Source: Oscillospiraceae bacterium
GTDB lineage: Bacteria > Bacillota > Clostridia > Oscillospirales > Oscillospiraceae
DNA: 50,889 nt
Assembly: GCA_016302405.1 (NCBI GenBank)
Contig: JAEDNR010000004.1
Location: 1 to 50,889, forward strand
Direction: 5' to 3'
Positions 16,479-24,490 of the stretch are shown here, piece by piece (within the stretch, counting starts at the first letter, position 1; each line of letters begins with the position of its first letter). The notes under the pieces were generated by a model. The model did not search any database. It was not told where the DNA came from and saw nothing but the letters and a program-made list of their open reading frames with translations. The translations under genes were made by a program, and so were the position numbers.

Positions 16479-18134
16479 GAAAACATACACGTCCGGCAGC
16501 TCCGTCAAATCCGGCAGCACCTCAAAAATATCTTCGTGTTTATTTGCTACAATGAATGCCGCCACAAAAGCCATGAATCCGTCGGTTTTCCGTGTCTTCG
16601 GTTCGATTTTCTCAAAGGTAATGTTTCCGTTGCTGTCGATCTTGCGGCATGTGTTGTTTGTGTACCAGCGCATGGTCATGGAATCGCCCCAGCGGATTTT
16701 ATGGGATATAAAGGCACTCGTAATGATGGGGGCAACCTCCGAAACTTCCGGGCGGTATGTCAATTTGATATTTCCGCGTTTTGGATCCGGGTCCCATCCC
16801 TTTTCCCGCAGGGCCTTGCGCATCAGGGCTATACGGTAATGGTCTATCGCACCGAAGCGGAGATTATAATGCTCTGCCTGTTCTTCGATCCAGTTCACCG
16901 GGTCGTCGTCCGGTATTTGCGGGGCATCCACTAAGGTTGCCTCTTTGCGGGCCACCGCTTCCATATATGGGAACTGAATCCGGGGCAGGGCAGGACTTTG
17001 GGTGCAGATCCAGCTATGCACTTTCCAGCACCAAATATCTCCGATTTTCCACAAAATACCTGCCGCCACAAAGTCCCGGGTATCCGCGTAGTCAATGCCA
17101 AATACCGCCGTGTGTACCGCATCCGGCGGCGCATCAGGGTACGGGGCATTGGCCGCCAGGATATTTTCCCAGGACGTGACTTCTGTTTCCGTGTTGCCCT
17201 GGGGCCTGTTCATTCTCTTTGTTGCGAACGCGGAATGGCTGGCAGGATCCTGCTTGTACTCTTCGTACTCCAGCAGGATTTCTTCCCGCAATTCCTGACG
17301 GGTTGGATCATTCAATGACGGGTTCGCTTTCGCCCATGTTTCCGGTTTGTGGATCTCTTCGTCGCTGTCCAGCCGGCAGAAGAAATACAACCACCCGTTG
17401 TCCGGCTCCGTGCCTTCCAGGACTTTTAATCCTTTTGTCATATAGCGGTCAAGTGGGCCGTCCCGTACATTGCCCTGGGTGGAAATGTAGGTTCGACGTG
17501 GCATTGGACGCTTACCTAATCCGGTAACTGCCACGTCCAGCAGGGCGCTGTTCAAATATGCGTGTAATTCGTCAAAATCGACTTTTCCCGGGCGTCCGCC
17601 GTCTTTGGAATTTGGCGCGCGGGTGTAGTATTTTATCCGGCTTTTTGTCTTTTTGTTAACAATTTGTTCTTTGTTCCATGTAAAATACTTCTCAAAGTAG
17701 CGTTTATCGCTTTCCAGTATGTCGTAAATATCGTCGAATGTTGCCCGGGCCTGATCTTCGGAATTCGCAAACATGTCAATGTTGTACTTTTCAATTCCAT
17801 TGATCGGTGTAATCAGGCAAAAATCCTCAAAGGCCAGATAGCCGTTTTTTCCGGCGCCACGGCCAACAACGATCATCAGAATTGGCCAACGCAGACGCCC
17901 AGGTGCTTTATACACGCAGTTATGGAGGGCAAAACAGAAGGTTTCCCACTCCAAAAGTCTATATGGGAAATACTTCTGCTGGTCCATGTACCGTTCCAGC
18001 TGGTTTTCATCCACGTAAATGCTTTCTGTCCGAAAGCATTTTTCTACGTAATAGACAAGGAGCAGCTGATCCCTGCACACCTGCACCGTGCCGGACCTAA
18101 CCAGGTCTATATAGTCCTGGATGTAGTGTGTCAC
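16476..18134 (-). CDS. terL: Terminase large subunit
   Basis: A 552-residue packaging motor. The ATPase half has Walker A-like GRGAGKN at residues 91-97 and Walker B VDFDEL at 185-190. The nuclease half has FGIDYADTRDF (first acidic residues) and the late acidic cluster near RFGAIDHYR. The motifs and TISTQGN-like coupling segment (YISTQGNVRDG) fit the Terminase_1/HK97 gp2 family. Its start overlaps the terS stop by 4 nt. GxGAGK rather than GKT in Walker A is usual for this family. Confidence 0.94.
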   Translation of the reverse strand: MTHYIQDYIDLVRSGTVQVCRDQLLLVYYVEKCFRTESIYVDENQLERYMDQQKYFPYRLLEWETFCFALHNCVYKAPGRLRWPILMIVVGRGAGKNGYLAFEDFCLITPINGIEKYNIDMFANSEDQARATFDDIYDILESDKRYFEKYFTWNKEQIVNKKTKSRIKYYTRAPNSKDGGRPGKVDFDELHAYLNSALLDVAVTGLGKRPMPRRTYISTQGNVRDGPLDRYMTKGLKVLEGTEPDNGWLYFFCRLDSDEEIHKPETWAKANPSLNDPTRQELREEILLEYEEYKQDPASHSAFATKRMNRPQGNTETEVTSWENILAANAPYPDAPPDAVHTAVFGIDYADTRDFVAAGILWKIGDIWCWKVHSWICTQSPALPRIQFPYMEAVARKEATLVDAPQIPDDDPVNWIEEQAEHYNLRFGAIDHYRIALMRKALREKGWDPDPKRGNIKLTYRPEVSEVAPIITSAFISHKIRWGDSMTMRWYTNNTCRKIDSNGNITFEKIEPKTRKTDGFMAFVAAFIVANKHEDIFEVLPDLTELPDVYVF

Positions 18135-18442
18135 AGGTCGCCCCCGCTATCGTCCGGGGGCGGAACGGTGTCCGTTGTCAGGTCCAGCTCCCGAAGAATC
18201 GCAAGTTTCTGTTTATTGCAAAGGGCTGCAGCTTTAATCGCCGGGTTCTCCTTGTCATACGCATGCCCGGCCGCGCTCATGGCCGTTATGGTCATCCCGT
18301 TCTTTCTTACATCGGACTGAAATCTCTTTTCCTGCTTGTAGTAAAAAATATAATCTTCAATTAGGCCGACAAAGTGGTCGACATTCGCACCCCGGTCTTC
18401 CAGCTGCTTTATCAGGCTCTTTTTGACCTGCTCAGCTGTCAT
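18131..18442 (-). CDS. terS: Terminase small subunit (P27-like)
   Basis: A 103-residue DNA-recognition subunit beginning MTAEQVKKSLIKQLEDRGAN. It has the P27 pattern: a helical N-terminus (DHFVGLIEDYIFYYKQEK), a central NPAIKAAALCNKQKLAILRELDL and an acidic tail. GAAAGGGGGCGC precedes the ATG at 18442; the longer upstream frame enters the GC-rich palindrome region and is not supported. Confidence 0.85.
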   Translation of the reverse strand: MTAEQVKKSLIKQLEDRGANVDHFVGLIEDYIFYYKQEKRFQSDVRKNGMTITAMSAAGHAYDKENPAIKAAALCNKQKLAILRELDLTTDTVPPPDDSGGDL

Positions 18443-18632
18443 TTTCCGCGCCCCCTTTCTTTCGGATTTTGCGGTTTCTATTACGTGCGTGCACGTGCGC
18501 GCGAACATATAATGGGCAGCCAATTTTTTGCCTATTTTTTCCTCACGCGCGCGACAGCCCGGTTTTGTCCTGGGTTGGCCTCGGTTTCTAAATTGCAGGG
18601 GATTTCGGTTTCAATGGGTGGGGGGTGTCCTG
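18443..18632. other. Non-coding gap between HNH and terS; possible cos region
   Basis: A 190-nt gap without a gene. It contains alternating G/C palindromic sequence (ACGTGCGTGCACGTGC near 18484, CACGCGCGCG near 18544). In HK97-like phages cos lies near terS and the HNH gene. The overhang cannot be located by eye. Confidence 0.35.
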
Positions 18633-19025
18633 CTACCACCTTTCTTTCGTCACTGGCACAAAGCGCTTGTGGTGTTCGTCCCAGTGGCATGACGGGCAGA
18701 CAATGGCAACATTCAAGTTCCCGTCTTCGTCATACTCTGACAGCGCCAGGTCCGGCCGCTTCCTTATCTCGTTAATGTGGTGGACGATTGCCACCGGCCT
18801 GCGGTCATTGCTGCCGCTTTTCTTTTCCCACGGCTTGCGTAACGGTGTCAGCACTGCCGGCGTTTTCCGTTCGCACAGCTGGCACCGGCACGGCCTGGAC
18901 TTCAAGATCCCCAGGCGGAAAATCTTCCAAACCTTCGAATTATAAAACTCTTTCAGCCTCCCGCTTGCAATCAACTGCAAAATCCAATTTGCGGGCCAGC
19001 TGTCCGGGTCATACGGTAAGGCCAT
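18633..19025 (-). CDS. HNH endonuclease (packaging-associated)
   Basis: A 130-residue nuclease. A CQLCERK pair and the later CPSCH pair frame the metal-finger. The catalytic HHINEIRKRPDLALSEY with NVAIVCPSCHWDEHHKR completes the HNH motif. Position directly before terS matches the HK97 gp74 class, which cooperates with terminase at cos. The first residues (YDPDSWPANWILQLIASGRLKEFYNSKVWKIFR) are typical for phage HNH proteins. Confidence 0.91.
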   Translation of the reverse strand: MALPYDPDSWPANWILQLIASGRLKEFYNSKVWKIFRLGILKSRPCRCQLCERKTPAVLTPLRKPWEKKSGSNDRRPVAIVHHINEIRKRPDLALSEYDEDGNLNVAIVCPSCHWDEHHKRFVPVTKERW

Positions 19026-19048
19026 AGTCTTGCCTCCGGCAATGAAAA

Positions 19049-19079
19049 AAGAAAGCCCAGGTTTCCCCGTGGCTTTCTT
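19049..19079 (-). terminator. Intrinsic terminator after late-regulator gene
   Basis: On the minus strand AAAGAAAGCC pairs with GGCTTTCTTT around a GC-containing loop, and the stem runs into TTTTTTC. It separates the regulator gene (19142-19564) from the HNH gene. Confidence 0.75.
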
Positions 19080-19141
19080 TTCTACAGAATATCAGATCCA
19101 CCGCGTACACTTCAAGTAAGTAAAATACAATTTACAACTTT

Positions 19142-19564
19142 TTACACCCGAAGTTCCGGTACCGTTATCAGCTTCACGGCGGTTCCGTGCGTGTTTGTTG
19201 CCCATGTACGGGACTTACCTTCTGCCTCTGCAATGTCGTCCCAGCTCATGCCGTCGATATATCGGCGCATCAGCAGCACCCGCTGGTCGGCAGCAGGTGC
19301 CGTCTGAATGATTGCCATGACCCGTTCCCTGGCTGCTCTTGTGTATTCCTCTGCCCTGGATTTGTTTTCCCTGGCGGCTTCCAGTTCTACCACAGCGGCT
19401 TCAATCGGGTTCCCAGGTCCTCCGCCGGACGGCATCCCGGAAGCGGTAGGACTGCGGTACATGTCCAGCGGTTCCAACTCCGCCACCTTTTTTGCCCAGT
19501 AGTTCAGTTCCTTTTTCGCTTCCAGGTATTCATTCAGCGCTTTCTTTTTGTCCTCATTCTTCAT
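19142..19564 (-). CDS. Late transcription regulator, sigma-70 region 4-like (DUF1492/ArpU type)
   Basis: A 140-residue protein with an N-terminal coiled coil (LNEYLEAKKELNYWAKKVAELEPL). A Gly/Ser-rich linker and a second helix bundle follow. The C-terminal helix-turn-helix resembles sigma region 4 (RVLLMRRYIDGMSWDDIAEAEGKSRTWATNTHGTAV). Proteins of this kind lie at the early-late boundary and switch on late genes. It is the last gene before the packaging operon. It overlaps the upstream gene by 11 nt with its own GGAGG. Confidence 0.83.
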   Translation of the reverse strand: MKNEDKKKALNEYLEAKKELNYWAKKVAELEPLDMYRSPTASGMPSGGGPGNPIEAAVVELEAARENKSRAEEYTRAARERVMAIIQTAPAADQRVLLMRRYIDGMSWDDIAEAEGKSRTWATNTHGTAVKLITVPELRV

Positions 19565-19805
19565 GATGTTGTTCCTCCGCTAAGATCCTCGCCCACCTGT
19601 ACGCCGGACGCTTCCCGGTTTTATTCCAGTGTTTTACCATGGCTCCGGTGATCCGGTCGAACAGAACGTCCAGGACCGCCACCAGGATAAGCAGCACCAC
19701 GGCCAGTGTCAGCAATGCCAGAAGGACAGCTGCAGCACCCCCAAAGAAAGCGGCCAGAACGGCCCCGGTGCGTTCCCAGCCCATAATGAAATAAGACTGC
19801 CACAT
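19554..19805 (-). CDS. Small membrane protein
   Basis: An 83-residue protein with one long hydrophobic stretch (about residues 14-48, VLAAFFGGAAAVLLALLTLAVVLLILVAVL, quoted as its core) that could form two short helices. A basic, soluble C-terminus follows (MVKHWNKTGKRPAYRW). The start codon overlaps the stop of the upstream coiled-coil gene (TAATG). No family is recognised. Confidence 0.7.
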   Translation of the reverse strand: MWQSYFIMGWERTGAVLAAFFGGAAAVLLALLTLAVVLLILVAVLDVLFDRITGAMVKHWNKTGKRPAYRWARILAEEQHHEE

Positions 19806-20833
19806 TATGCCACGCCCCCTTCCAGGTTGTCCAGGGTGGCAGCCAGCGCCCCGCGTAACGCCGTCATGAACTTGTCGGCCTGTTCTGCCTTGCCCTTATC
19901 CCGCATTGTGCCCGCAAGCTCCTGCATGGCCTCCACCTTGTCCTGCATCTGTTCAAACAGCAGGATGAAACGGACGCCGTCTTCATCGGTATTTACCTCC
20001 ATCTGTTTAGCCATGGCTTCGGCCCGCTCCCTGGCGTCTGCTTCGGCCTGCTTTGCCTGTTCCAGTGCCGCCCTGTCTTTGGCTTCCTGTCTGGCGGCGG
20101 CTTCCTTGGCCGCTTCCTCCCGGGCCTTGGCCACCTGCTTTTCGGTTTCTTCCTTTGCCCTGGCTTCTGCGTCCTTCTTTGCTTTCCGGACTTCGGAAGC
20201 GGCCGCTTTCTCAGCTTTCAAAGTGGCAGCGTTGACGGCTTCGGCTTTCTCTGCTTCCATCTTTTCCCGCTCATTCTGGAACTGCATCTCCAGCTGGCGC
20301 CTTGTTTCTTCCGCTGCCTGGCGCCGGATCTCCTCCACGTCCACCGGCTCAGCCGGCACGGCTTCCGTTTCTGCCACCGTTTCCACCTTTTCTTCCTGCT
20401 GGAATATGGAAAGCTGCTGGGCCATGGCGTCCCGCTCTTCAACCAGTTTTTTCAGTTCCTGGACTGTGATATTTGCCAGAGCGTCCCCAGTCAGATCCTC
20501 CCGGTCTTCCGGGTTCAGCTTGGCAAGCAAGGCCAGCTTTGTGACGCCTGCGGCGGCGTTCTCTTCAATCAGCCGTGCGGGCAGGGTTTCCACCACGGAT
20601 ATGTAATTATAAGCCTGCCGCTGCTTGATCCCCACCGCCGCCTCGGTGTACTCGCCGAAAGTGGCGAAGCCCAGATCCTTATAGCGCCCGCTGTCACGCA
20701 TCCGCTTCAGCTTCCTGGCCAGGTCCAGAAGGCTGTCCACGGCGTGCTTCGCCGCCTGGACAATCTCAAAGTGCATTGCAGCGGCTTCCTGCTGTTCAGG
20801 TGTTGCATTTGGTAAAATTGTCAGTTGATTCAT
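19805..20833 (-). CDS. Coiled-coil phage protein with DUF3102-like N-terminus
   Basis: A 342-residue protein. Residues about 20-130 resemble DUF3102-type domains (LARKLKRMRDSGRYKDLGFATFGEYTEAAVGIKQRQAYNYISV), which contain a helix-turn-helix. Residues about 150-300 are an extreme Lys/Glu/Ala coiled coil. Similar proteins lie in replication regions of Clostridia phages and mobile elements, and DNA binding by the N-terminal part is plausible. GGAGGAATAAAAC precedes the ATG. Confidence 0.72.
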   Translation of the reverse strand: MNQLTILPNATPEQQEAAAMHFEIVQAAKHAVDSLLDLARKLKRMRDSGRYKDLGFATFGEYTEAAVGIKQRQAYNYISVVETLPARLIEENAAAGVTKLALLAKLNPEDREDLTGDALANITVQELKKLVEERDAMAQQLSIFQQEEKVETVAETEAVPAEPVDVEEIRRQAAEETRRQLEMQFQNEREKMEAEKAEAVNAATLKAEKAAASEVRKAKKDAEARAKEETEKQVAKAREEAAKEAAARQEAKDRAALEQAKQAEADARERAEAMAKQMEVNTDEDGVRFILLFEQMQDKVEAMQELAGTMRDKGKAEQADKFMTALRGALAATLDNLEGGVA

Positions 20834-20848
20834 GTTTTATTCCTCCTG

Positions 20849-22606
20849 TTATTGTTCTGCGACTGCGCTGCTCTTCTGGCGGCGGGTTGTTTTTTTAGTC
20901 TTTTTGTTGGTTTGTTCTACTATCTTAGCCGGCGGCAGCTGGAAAGGTTGCAGCTTTTCCCGTTCCCATGCCGCCACAAACTCCACTACCTCCGGTCTTA
21001 TTCGCAGTGTCTTCCCGGAAGGTGATCTCTCATTTCCATAACCATGGTTTTGTATGATCCGTTTTTTTATAACGTCCACGTTTAGCGTATACCAGCTTCT
21101 TTCTGGTCTCCTTGTGTGACGGATGAATAAAATAATCTTGCCATTTACGTGGGAATCTGAATAGCCCCCGACACAGTGGTGCAGTGTTTTCCCTTCCGCC
21201 ACCAGTTCTTCCGGAGTCGCCGCCGGGCGTATGCATATTCCGTCGCGCTCCCATGTCAGAGCCGCGCAGCGTTCCGACATTTCGGCAAATCTGCGGCGCT
21301 TGTCTTCGCTGGTTTTATATTTGGCAGCAGCTGCAAGCCGGTCATGGGCAGCCCGCAGATGGGGCGGCCATCTGATTTCCTGGTCTTCAAGGTTCAGCCC
21401 TGCCACGACTGCCATGCGTAAATAGTCGGTATATTCCCGGTAAGACGTTCTTTGCTTCTTTACGTATCGGATAACGCGCATTACTTGACCGTTATTAATC
21501 GGATGTGAAAGAATTTCTTTCAGCTCCCAAATATCCACGGCCTTCATGGCTTCCACTGCGTCGTCCAGGGTTATGGCGCTCCTGTGTTCGTCGTAGCATT
21601 TCCATTGCTTTACGCCCCAGCCTTCTTTCTTCACCGTCCGCAGCTCCGCCTTTGTTAACCCCAACATTTCGTTTGGCTTCTTTTTCTTCCAACGGATCCC
21701 TGAAAGCGCCGGGGTCTTGTATTCATACCGGCCATAATATCCGGTTACAGCTGCAGATTCATCTTTCAGCATTTCGCCAAACAAAACGCCCAGCCCTGAC
21801 GTTATTAGGTTTTCGGCGTTGTTGTGCTTCAGGTATACCCGCGAATAAACAATTGGCATAAACACCCCGGCTTCGTATGCCTGGGCTTTGTATTCCCATA
21901 GCTTTGCATTTTCCAGGGAAGTGCCCTCCAGGTCCGGGCAATCCGGGTACATATAGGGCAATCCCATGGTATCAATAGCCCGTGAAAGCTGTTCCCATTT
22001 TCCCAGGTTGTAATATCCGCCACCTATGCCGCGCCGGTAATGCACCAGCTTCACAACCTTTTTCCCGTCCACAATGTACGCCTGCCACGGTGAAGCTGTG
22101 AAGCTGGCGCGGTTCTTGTAAATAAATCTTTCAAGGCACCATTCTGTAAAAACCACCCGGCCTTCCGCTACGGTTGGCACCACAATGAAGCCCTGGTCAG
22201 TCCAGCCGTGGTTCATTGCCGTGGCGCTGTGTATCTTTCCTTCGGCTCCGCAGCGCGGGCAGCACATTCTACTGCCGTCCGTGAATCTCCCGGACGTTTG
22301 CTGGTAGTCGTCTTGTATGTAGATCCCGGATGGGTTGCCGTACCCGTGGCAGGCTGTGGCCGGAATCCATTCTGCTATGCTCTCCTGTTCGCACTCTGAG
22401 CACCATAAAAGCGCGGGCCTGGCTTTCGTGTCCCGCCTATAATCACCGCCGAAATTCTCGCAGTGTGTCAAGGCTTCCGCGTATGCTCTGTCTGTTGCTT
22501 TGTAGGTCAAAACCGCCATTCTGAAGCGTTCGTCCTCTTTTGCAAGGCAGTCGTACAAATCCGCCGGGGCTTTGTCAGGTATCAGTCTGCTGTAATCCAT
22601 CCTCAT
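20849..22606 (-). CDS. PcfJ-like protein
   Basis: A 585-residue protein. The N-terminal third has zinc-finger-like pairs (LLWCSECEQES; RMCCPRCGAEG). The C-terminal domain carries the PcfJ signature GKTLHHCVGGYSDSHVNGK with a following YTLNVDVIKKRIIQNHGYGN. PcfJ was first named on conjugative plasmid pCF10, and homologues are common in phages and integrative elements with unknown function. The paired PcfK-like gene is immediately upstream. The His/Cys of LHHCVGG look like a catalytic or metal site. Confidence 0.85.
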   Translation of the reverse strand: MRMDYSRLIPDKAPADLYDCLAKEDERFRMAVLTYKATDRAYAEALTHCENFGGDYRRDTKARPALLWCSECEQESIAEWIPATACHGYGNPSGIYIQDDYQQTSGRFTDGSRMCCPRCGAEGKIHSATAMNHGWTDQGFIVVPTVAEGRVVFTEWCLERFIYKNRASFTASPWQAYIVDGKKVVKLVHYRRGIGGGYYNLGKWEQLSRAIDTMGLPYMYPDCPDLEGTSLENAKLWEYKAQAYEAGVFMPIVYSRVYLKHNNAENLITSGLGVLFGEMLKDESAAVTGYYGRYEYKTPALSGIRWKKKKPNEMLGLTKAELRTVKKEGWGVKQWKCYDEHRSAITLDDAVEAMKAVDIWELKEILSHPINNGQVMRVIRYVKKQRTSYREYTDYLRMAVVAGLNLEDQEIRWPPHLRAAHDRLAAAAKYKTSEDKRRRFAEMSERCAALTWERDGICIRPAATPEELVAEGKTLHHCVGGYSDSHVNGKIILFIRHTRRPERSWYTLNVDVIKKRIIQNHGYGNERSPSGKTLRIRPEVVEFVAAWEREKLQPFQLPPAKIVEQTNKKTKKTTRRQKSSAVAEQ

Positions 22607-22612
22607 TCCCCC

Positions 22613-22999
22613 TTACATGAAGCTGCGCAAATCGACTTTTCTATGCTTCTGGGGTTTGATTTCCGCCGTGAAATCCGGACCTGCAGCGAGATCCACACCC
22701 ACGATCACGGTAGGTGCAGGAATCCCGTAGAACTCCCGGATAATGCGGTCCGCCTCTTTGGGCGGGCAGCACCCAGCAATTCCGCGCTTATGCTTCTGGG
22801 CAAAGTCAGCAATTTTCTTTTCACAGTCGGTCAGCTTCATGCCCTGCTGCTTCAGATCTTGCAGGACGATGGGCGCTGCATCCTGCATGCCGGAAAGAAT
22901 ATCTTTCAGCTGATCGCCCAGCTGGAAAGCCGGGTCCCATTGGTCCAGCTTCTGCTGCTGGGCGGTGATTTCCTGGATTGCTTCTTCGTATGCTGTCAT
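22613..22999 (-). CDS. PcfK-like protein (tentative)
   Basis: A 128-residue protein with a helical N-terminus (EEAIQEITAQQQKLDQW) and a central KKIADFAQKHKRGIAGCCPPKEADRIIREFYGI. The latter resembles the PcfK block that ends in a Tyr-rich helix. The tail is short and basic. Assignment rests on this weak resemblance and on the position directly upstream of the PcfJ-like gene, a pairing seen on conjugative elements. GGAGGATAAAAAACC precedes the ATG. Confidence 0.6.
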   Translation of the reverse strand: MTAYEEAIQEITAQQQKLDQWDPAFQLGDQLKDILSGMQDAAPIVLQDLKQQGMKLTDCEKKIADFAQKHKRGIAGCCPPKEADRIIREFYGIPAPTVIVGVDLAAGPDFTAEIKPQKHRKVDLRSFM

Positions 23000-23445
23000 G
23001 GTTTTTTATCCTCCTGTTTTATGTATTCGGTGAACCGCCACCCCCTCGGGCGGGCGATTATGTCAATAAACAGACGGCGCCTGTAGATATAATCCCGCTG
23101 ATTCTTGCGGATTGCCTCGTGCTTTACCTCTACGGCCTCCACGGTGCCGTCTTTGTAGTAAATCAAAAAATCCGGTGTGTAGTGGGCAGCCGGCAGGGGA
23201 ATACCGCAGTATTCGCTTTTGGGTAGCAGCTCAAATTTTGTGTGGCGCTCCACCCGGTTAACCTCTCCGGCCAATTCCCTGGGCCAGATGTTGGCCATGT
23301 AATATTCCTGTTCCAGCTTGCTGCCTTCGTCCGGTGTTCTGATCTTCGGACCGGCCCTGGCTTTCTTTTCCTGTTCCAGCTGCTTCAGCTTTTCCAGTGC
23401 TTGCCGCTGGGCAGCCGGTCCCAGATCCTGCAATCTAACCGGCAC
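22996..23445 (-). CDS. DUF1064 nuclease (PD-(D/E)XK type, resolvase-like)
   Basis: A 149-residue protein. The core GSKLEQEYYMANIWPRELAGEV, then YTPDFLIYYKDGTVEAVEVKHEA, then RRRLFIDIIARPRGWRF matches DUF1064. It carries the PD...ExK catalytic pattern (PDF, then EVK). The family is thought to process recombination or replication intermediates. It overlaps both neighbours (4 nt and 11 nt) within the replication cluster. Confidence 0.82.
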   Translation of the reverse strand: MPVRLQDLGPAAQRQALEKLKQLEQEKKARAGPKIRTPDEGSKLEQEYYMANIWPRELAGEVNRVERHTKFELLPKSEYCGIPLPAAHYTPDFLIYYKDGTVEAVEVKHEAIRKNQRDYIYRRRLFIDIIARPRGWRFTEYIKQEDKKP

Positions 23446-24289
23446 GGGGCAGCCTCCCTTTTTGCTCTGGCTCTTTGTACATCTTCAGCATGATGGACCA
23501 GCCCCAGTATTCGTTATATTCGGCCTCTGCCTCTGTCACCGTCCAGCCCGGGTATTTTTTGGCCCAGAACTCCCGGTTATGCAATTTCGTGGGATCCTTC
23601 GCTATACGCTCGATCCCACGGCGGGTGTATTTGCTGTCATTGGGCCGTGGCAGGATAGGATCCCGTATACCCCTTGTCCGTTTCCACCGGTGGCGCCGGT
23701 TACAGTATTTCAGCAGATAACCGGCCAGGGCTTCCAGGTTGCCCTTGTCCATTCGCAGGCGGTCAGCGTTTGCAAATCCCAGGCGGACGCCCTTTCTATG
23801 CCAGCAGGCTTCTATTTCGTCCCGTGTCAGCTGACATCGTAGGACAACATGGTGGTGGTATCTCACTGCCCGCTGTCCTGTTTCCGGGTTGGCTTCCTGG
23901 TTTTCTGTTACTATGATTGCTTCCGGTGGCGGCAATCCCTGCTTTTTGCATTCTATCCGCAGGTGGCGCAGGAAATTGCTTATGTCCCGGTCTGCCTGCT
24001 GATCGGTGTCCGGCAGAAACTCCGGTGCATAGGTCAATGTGGTATGTGTGTCTTTCTCCGTGAAGTTGGTAGCCAGCAGTCTGGAGAACCACTTCCGGGA
24101 TCTTACAGCATTATGGGCATCCCACTTTTCCGGTTGCTTTCCCCGGAATGTTGGTGGTGTCCTTTTCTCTTTGTCCCTCTCTCTGCTGGCTTTATCCGTG
24201 CCTACGGTGTATATCTCGACTTCCTGGTACTGTGCATCCTGCTTTGTCTTACCGCAGACATAGCGGCGCTCCCTCTGTACGGTTCTCAT
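23435..24289 (-). CDS. rep: HUH-type replication initiator
   Basis: A 284-residue protein predicted to nick DNA and start rolling-circle-type replication. I use the ATG at 24289 (MRTVQRERRYVCGK), preceded by AGGAGG; an upstream extension runs through the origin-like hairpins and lacks support. Motif I is THTTLTYAPEF. The HUH motif is RYHHHVVLRC, and the Tyr motif is GYLLKYCNR (YxxKY, one catalytic Tyr). This is the REP/ORF2-G2P class. No helicase or primase gene is seen in the prophage, so replication probably relies on this protein and host enzymes. Confidence 0.82.
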   Translation of the reverse strand: MRTVQRERRYVCGKTKQDAQYQEVEIYTVGTDKASRERDKEKRTPPTFRGKQPEKWDAHNAVRSRKWFSRLLATNFTEKDTHTTLTYAPEFLPDTDQQADRDISNFLRHLRIECKKQGLPPPEAIIVTENQEANPETGQRAVRYHHHVVLRCQLTRDEIEACWHRKGVRLGFANADRLRMDKGNLEALAGYLLKYCNRRHRWKRTRGIRDPILPRPNDSKYTRRGIERIAKDPTKLHNREFWAKKYPGWTVTEAEAEYNEYWGWSIMLKMYKEPEQKGRLPRAG

Positions 24290-24348
24290 GTGTGGCAGCC
24301 TCCTATAATAGGACCGTTCTGTTTTTATCACCCTATACAAGCCCTTCA

Positions 24349-24423
24349 CGCTGCCCTCTGGCAGCGCATTGACAAAGTGCCACGGTTGCGGTATAATTGG
24401 CGTAGTTGATCCCCTGGCACTTT
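24349..24423. promoter_or_regulatory. Hairpin cluster before rep: candidate replication origin
   Basis: Two hairpins lie 60-134 nt upstream of rep. CGCTGCC (24349-24355) pairs with GGCAGCG (24360-24366) around a 4-nt loop. AAAGTGCCA (24374-24382) pairs with TGGCACTTT (24415-24423) around a 32-nt A/T-containing loop. Adjacent hairpins beside an HUH gene are typical of double-strand origins. The nick site is not identified. Confidence 0.5.
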
Positions 24424-24461
24424 CGGAAGTACGGCCATTCCCGTGGCCGTGCTTCTTTTTT

Positions 24462-24490
24462 GCCCTTTGCACTCAAATGCAAAGGGCTTT
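24462..24490. terminator. Bidirectional terminator between methyltransferase and rep
   Basis: GCCCTTTGC and GCAAAGGGC form a stem around ACTCAAAT. T-rich sequence follows on the plus side (TTTTTG), and GGGCAAAAAAGAAG on the minus side. The stem spans the end of the methyltransferase frame. Confidence 0.6.
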
